The notes beneath the pieces were generated by a model that was given only the letters and a program-made list of their open reading frames with translations, did no database searches and had not been told where the DNA came from. The position numbers were made by a program, and so were the translations under genes. This document shows, in pieces, positions 15,455 to 15,712 of a stretch of 15,712 nucleotides of DNA. The stretch spans positions 1-15,712 of the forward strand of contig JAEZNF010000322.1 in NCBI GenBank assembly GCA_023441845.1, read 5' to 3'. The DNA comes from Bacillota bacterium (GTDB taxonomy: Bacteria > Bacillota > Clostridia > Acetivibrionales > DSM-2933). How positions within the stretch are numbered: the stretch's first letter is position 1; the number at the start of each line of letters is the position of its first letter.

Positions 15455-15475
15455 ACATGGAGGGAGGTATAACAT

Positions 15476-15712
15476 TTGAATCCCATTGAAACTGCAGTTC
15501 AGGGAATAAAAGAAGGAAATGATCAGTGTTTTGAAGTCATAATAGAACAATTTCAACAGCAGCTGTTCCGCTACTGCTACAGGATGTTGGGAAATATACA
15601 CGAAGCAGAAGATGCGGTACAGGAATCATTCCTTAAAGCTTATGAAAAAATAGAAAGCTACAATACGTCAATATCTTTCTCAGCCTGGCTTTATAAGATT
15701 ACATATAACCAC
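15476..15712 (+). CDS. ECF-type RNA polymerase sigma factor, N-terminal part (3' end outside window)
   Basis: 79 codons are open to the window edge. The residues FEVIIEQFQQQLFRYCYRML (19-38) and the segment AEDAVQESFLKAYEKI (44-59) followed by FSAWLYKITYNH are sigma-70 region 2 of extracytoplasmic-function sigma factors (core RNA polymerase binding and -10 recognition). The -35-reading region 4 must lie beyond the edge. The start is TTG at 15476, with AGGGAGG 8 bases upstream; no in-frame ATG or GTG with a ribosome site exists, and the ATG at 15457 is in another frame. ECF sigma genes are usually followed by an anti-sigma gene, which would be just outside. The signal is unknown. Confidence 0.9.
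   Translation, partial: MNPIETAVQGIKEGNDQCFEVIIEQFQQQLFRYCYRMLGNIHEAEDAVQESFLKAYEKIESYNTSISFSAWLYKITYNH

Larger units (their letters stand above)
14914..15475. other. 562-bp divergent region between the XRE and ECF sigma genes
   Basis: No gene is seen on either strand. The left part is AT-rich and may hold the XRE promoter, but no match is good enough to call. A GC-richer block from about 15235 to 15362 contains nested inverted repeats that could form a structured leader RNA for the sigma factor. The promoter-like hexamers at 15426-15454 follow. Confidence 0.5.

Overview
The window looks like a chromosomal segment of an anaerobic, low-GC Gram-positive bacterium of the Clostridia. The evidence is AT-rich intergenic DNA, strong GGAGG ribosome binding sites, an electron-bifurcating ferredoxin:NADP enzyme pair, a clostridial-type glutamate dehydrogenase and many Cys-rich iron-sulfur proteins. 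A pyridine-nucleotide module (nfnAB) divergent from gdhA is an arrangement I recall from Acetivibrio (Clostridium) thermocellum. That is memory, not a search, so the species is a suggestion only.

Layout. Positions 1-809 hold the 3' end of an SbcC/Rad50-like ATPase gene. 1183-3412 (minus) is nfnA-nfnB, ending in a bidirectional terminator. A 897-bp divergent region separates it from gdhA (4310-5647, plus), which ends in a strong terminator. A 51-residue Cys-rich protein (5892-6047) follows. On the minus strand come a methyltransferase (6217-6942) and a DUF362 ferredoxin-like protein (7140-8261). On the plus strand come a MocR-type regulator (8631-10148) and a stand-alone aminotransferase of the same fold (10323-11540), separated by a hairpin-rich, MITE-like spacer. 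11541-12040 holds the broken C-terminal ends of a GntR/YtrA-type regulator and of a membrane protein. Then comes an AT-rich gene for a class I lysyl-tRNA synthetase with a MetRS-type tRNA-binding tail (12041-14071, minus), and an XRE regulator with a degenerate LexA/S24-like domain (14245-14913, minus). An ECF sigma factor starts at 15476 and runs off the end.

How the genes work together. NfnAB makes NADPH from NADH plus reduced ferredoxin, and GdhA can spend it fixing ammonia into glutamate; their divergent layout suggests linked redox and nitrogen control. The MocR gene has a near-consensus promoter with a perfect palindrome on its start site, suggesting autoregulation and perhaps control of the next aminotransferase. 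The lysS region looks like an acquired or rearranged patch: base composition differs from its neighbours, gene debris lies beside it, and it has its own promoter and a foldable leader.

No CRISPR array, tRNA, rRNA, intact insertion sequence or obvious defence island was found. The most unusual items are the LysRS fusion, the regulatory architecture around gdhA and the MocR gene, the small Cys-rich protein, the eroded GntR/permease remnant, and a foldable leader before the ECF sigma factor.
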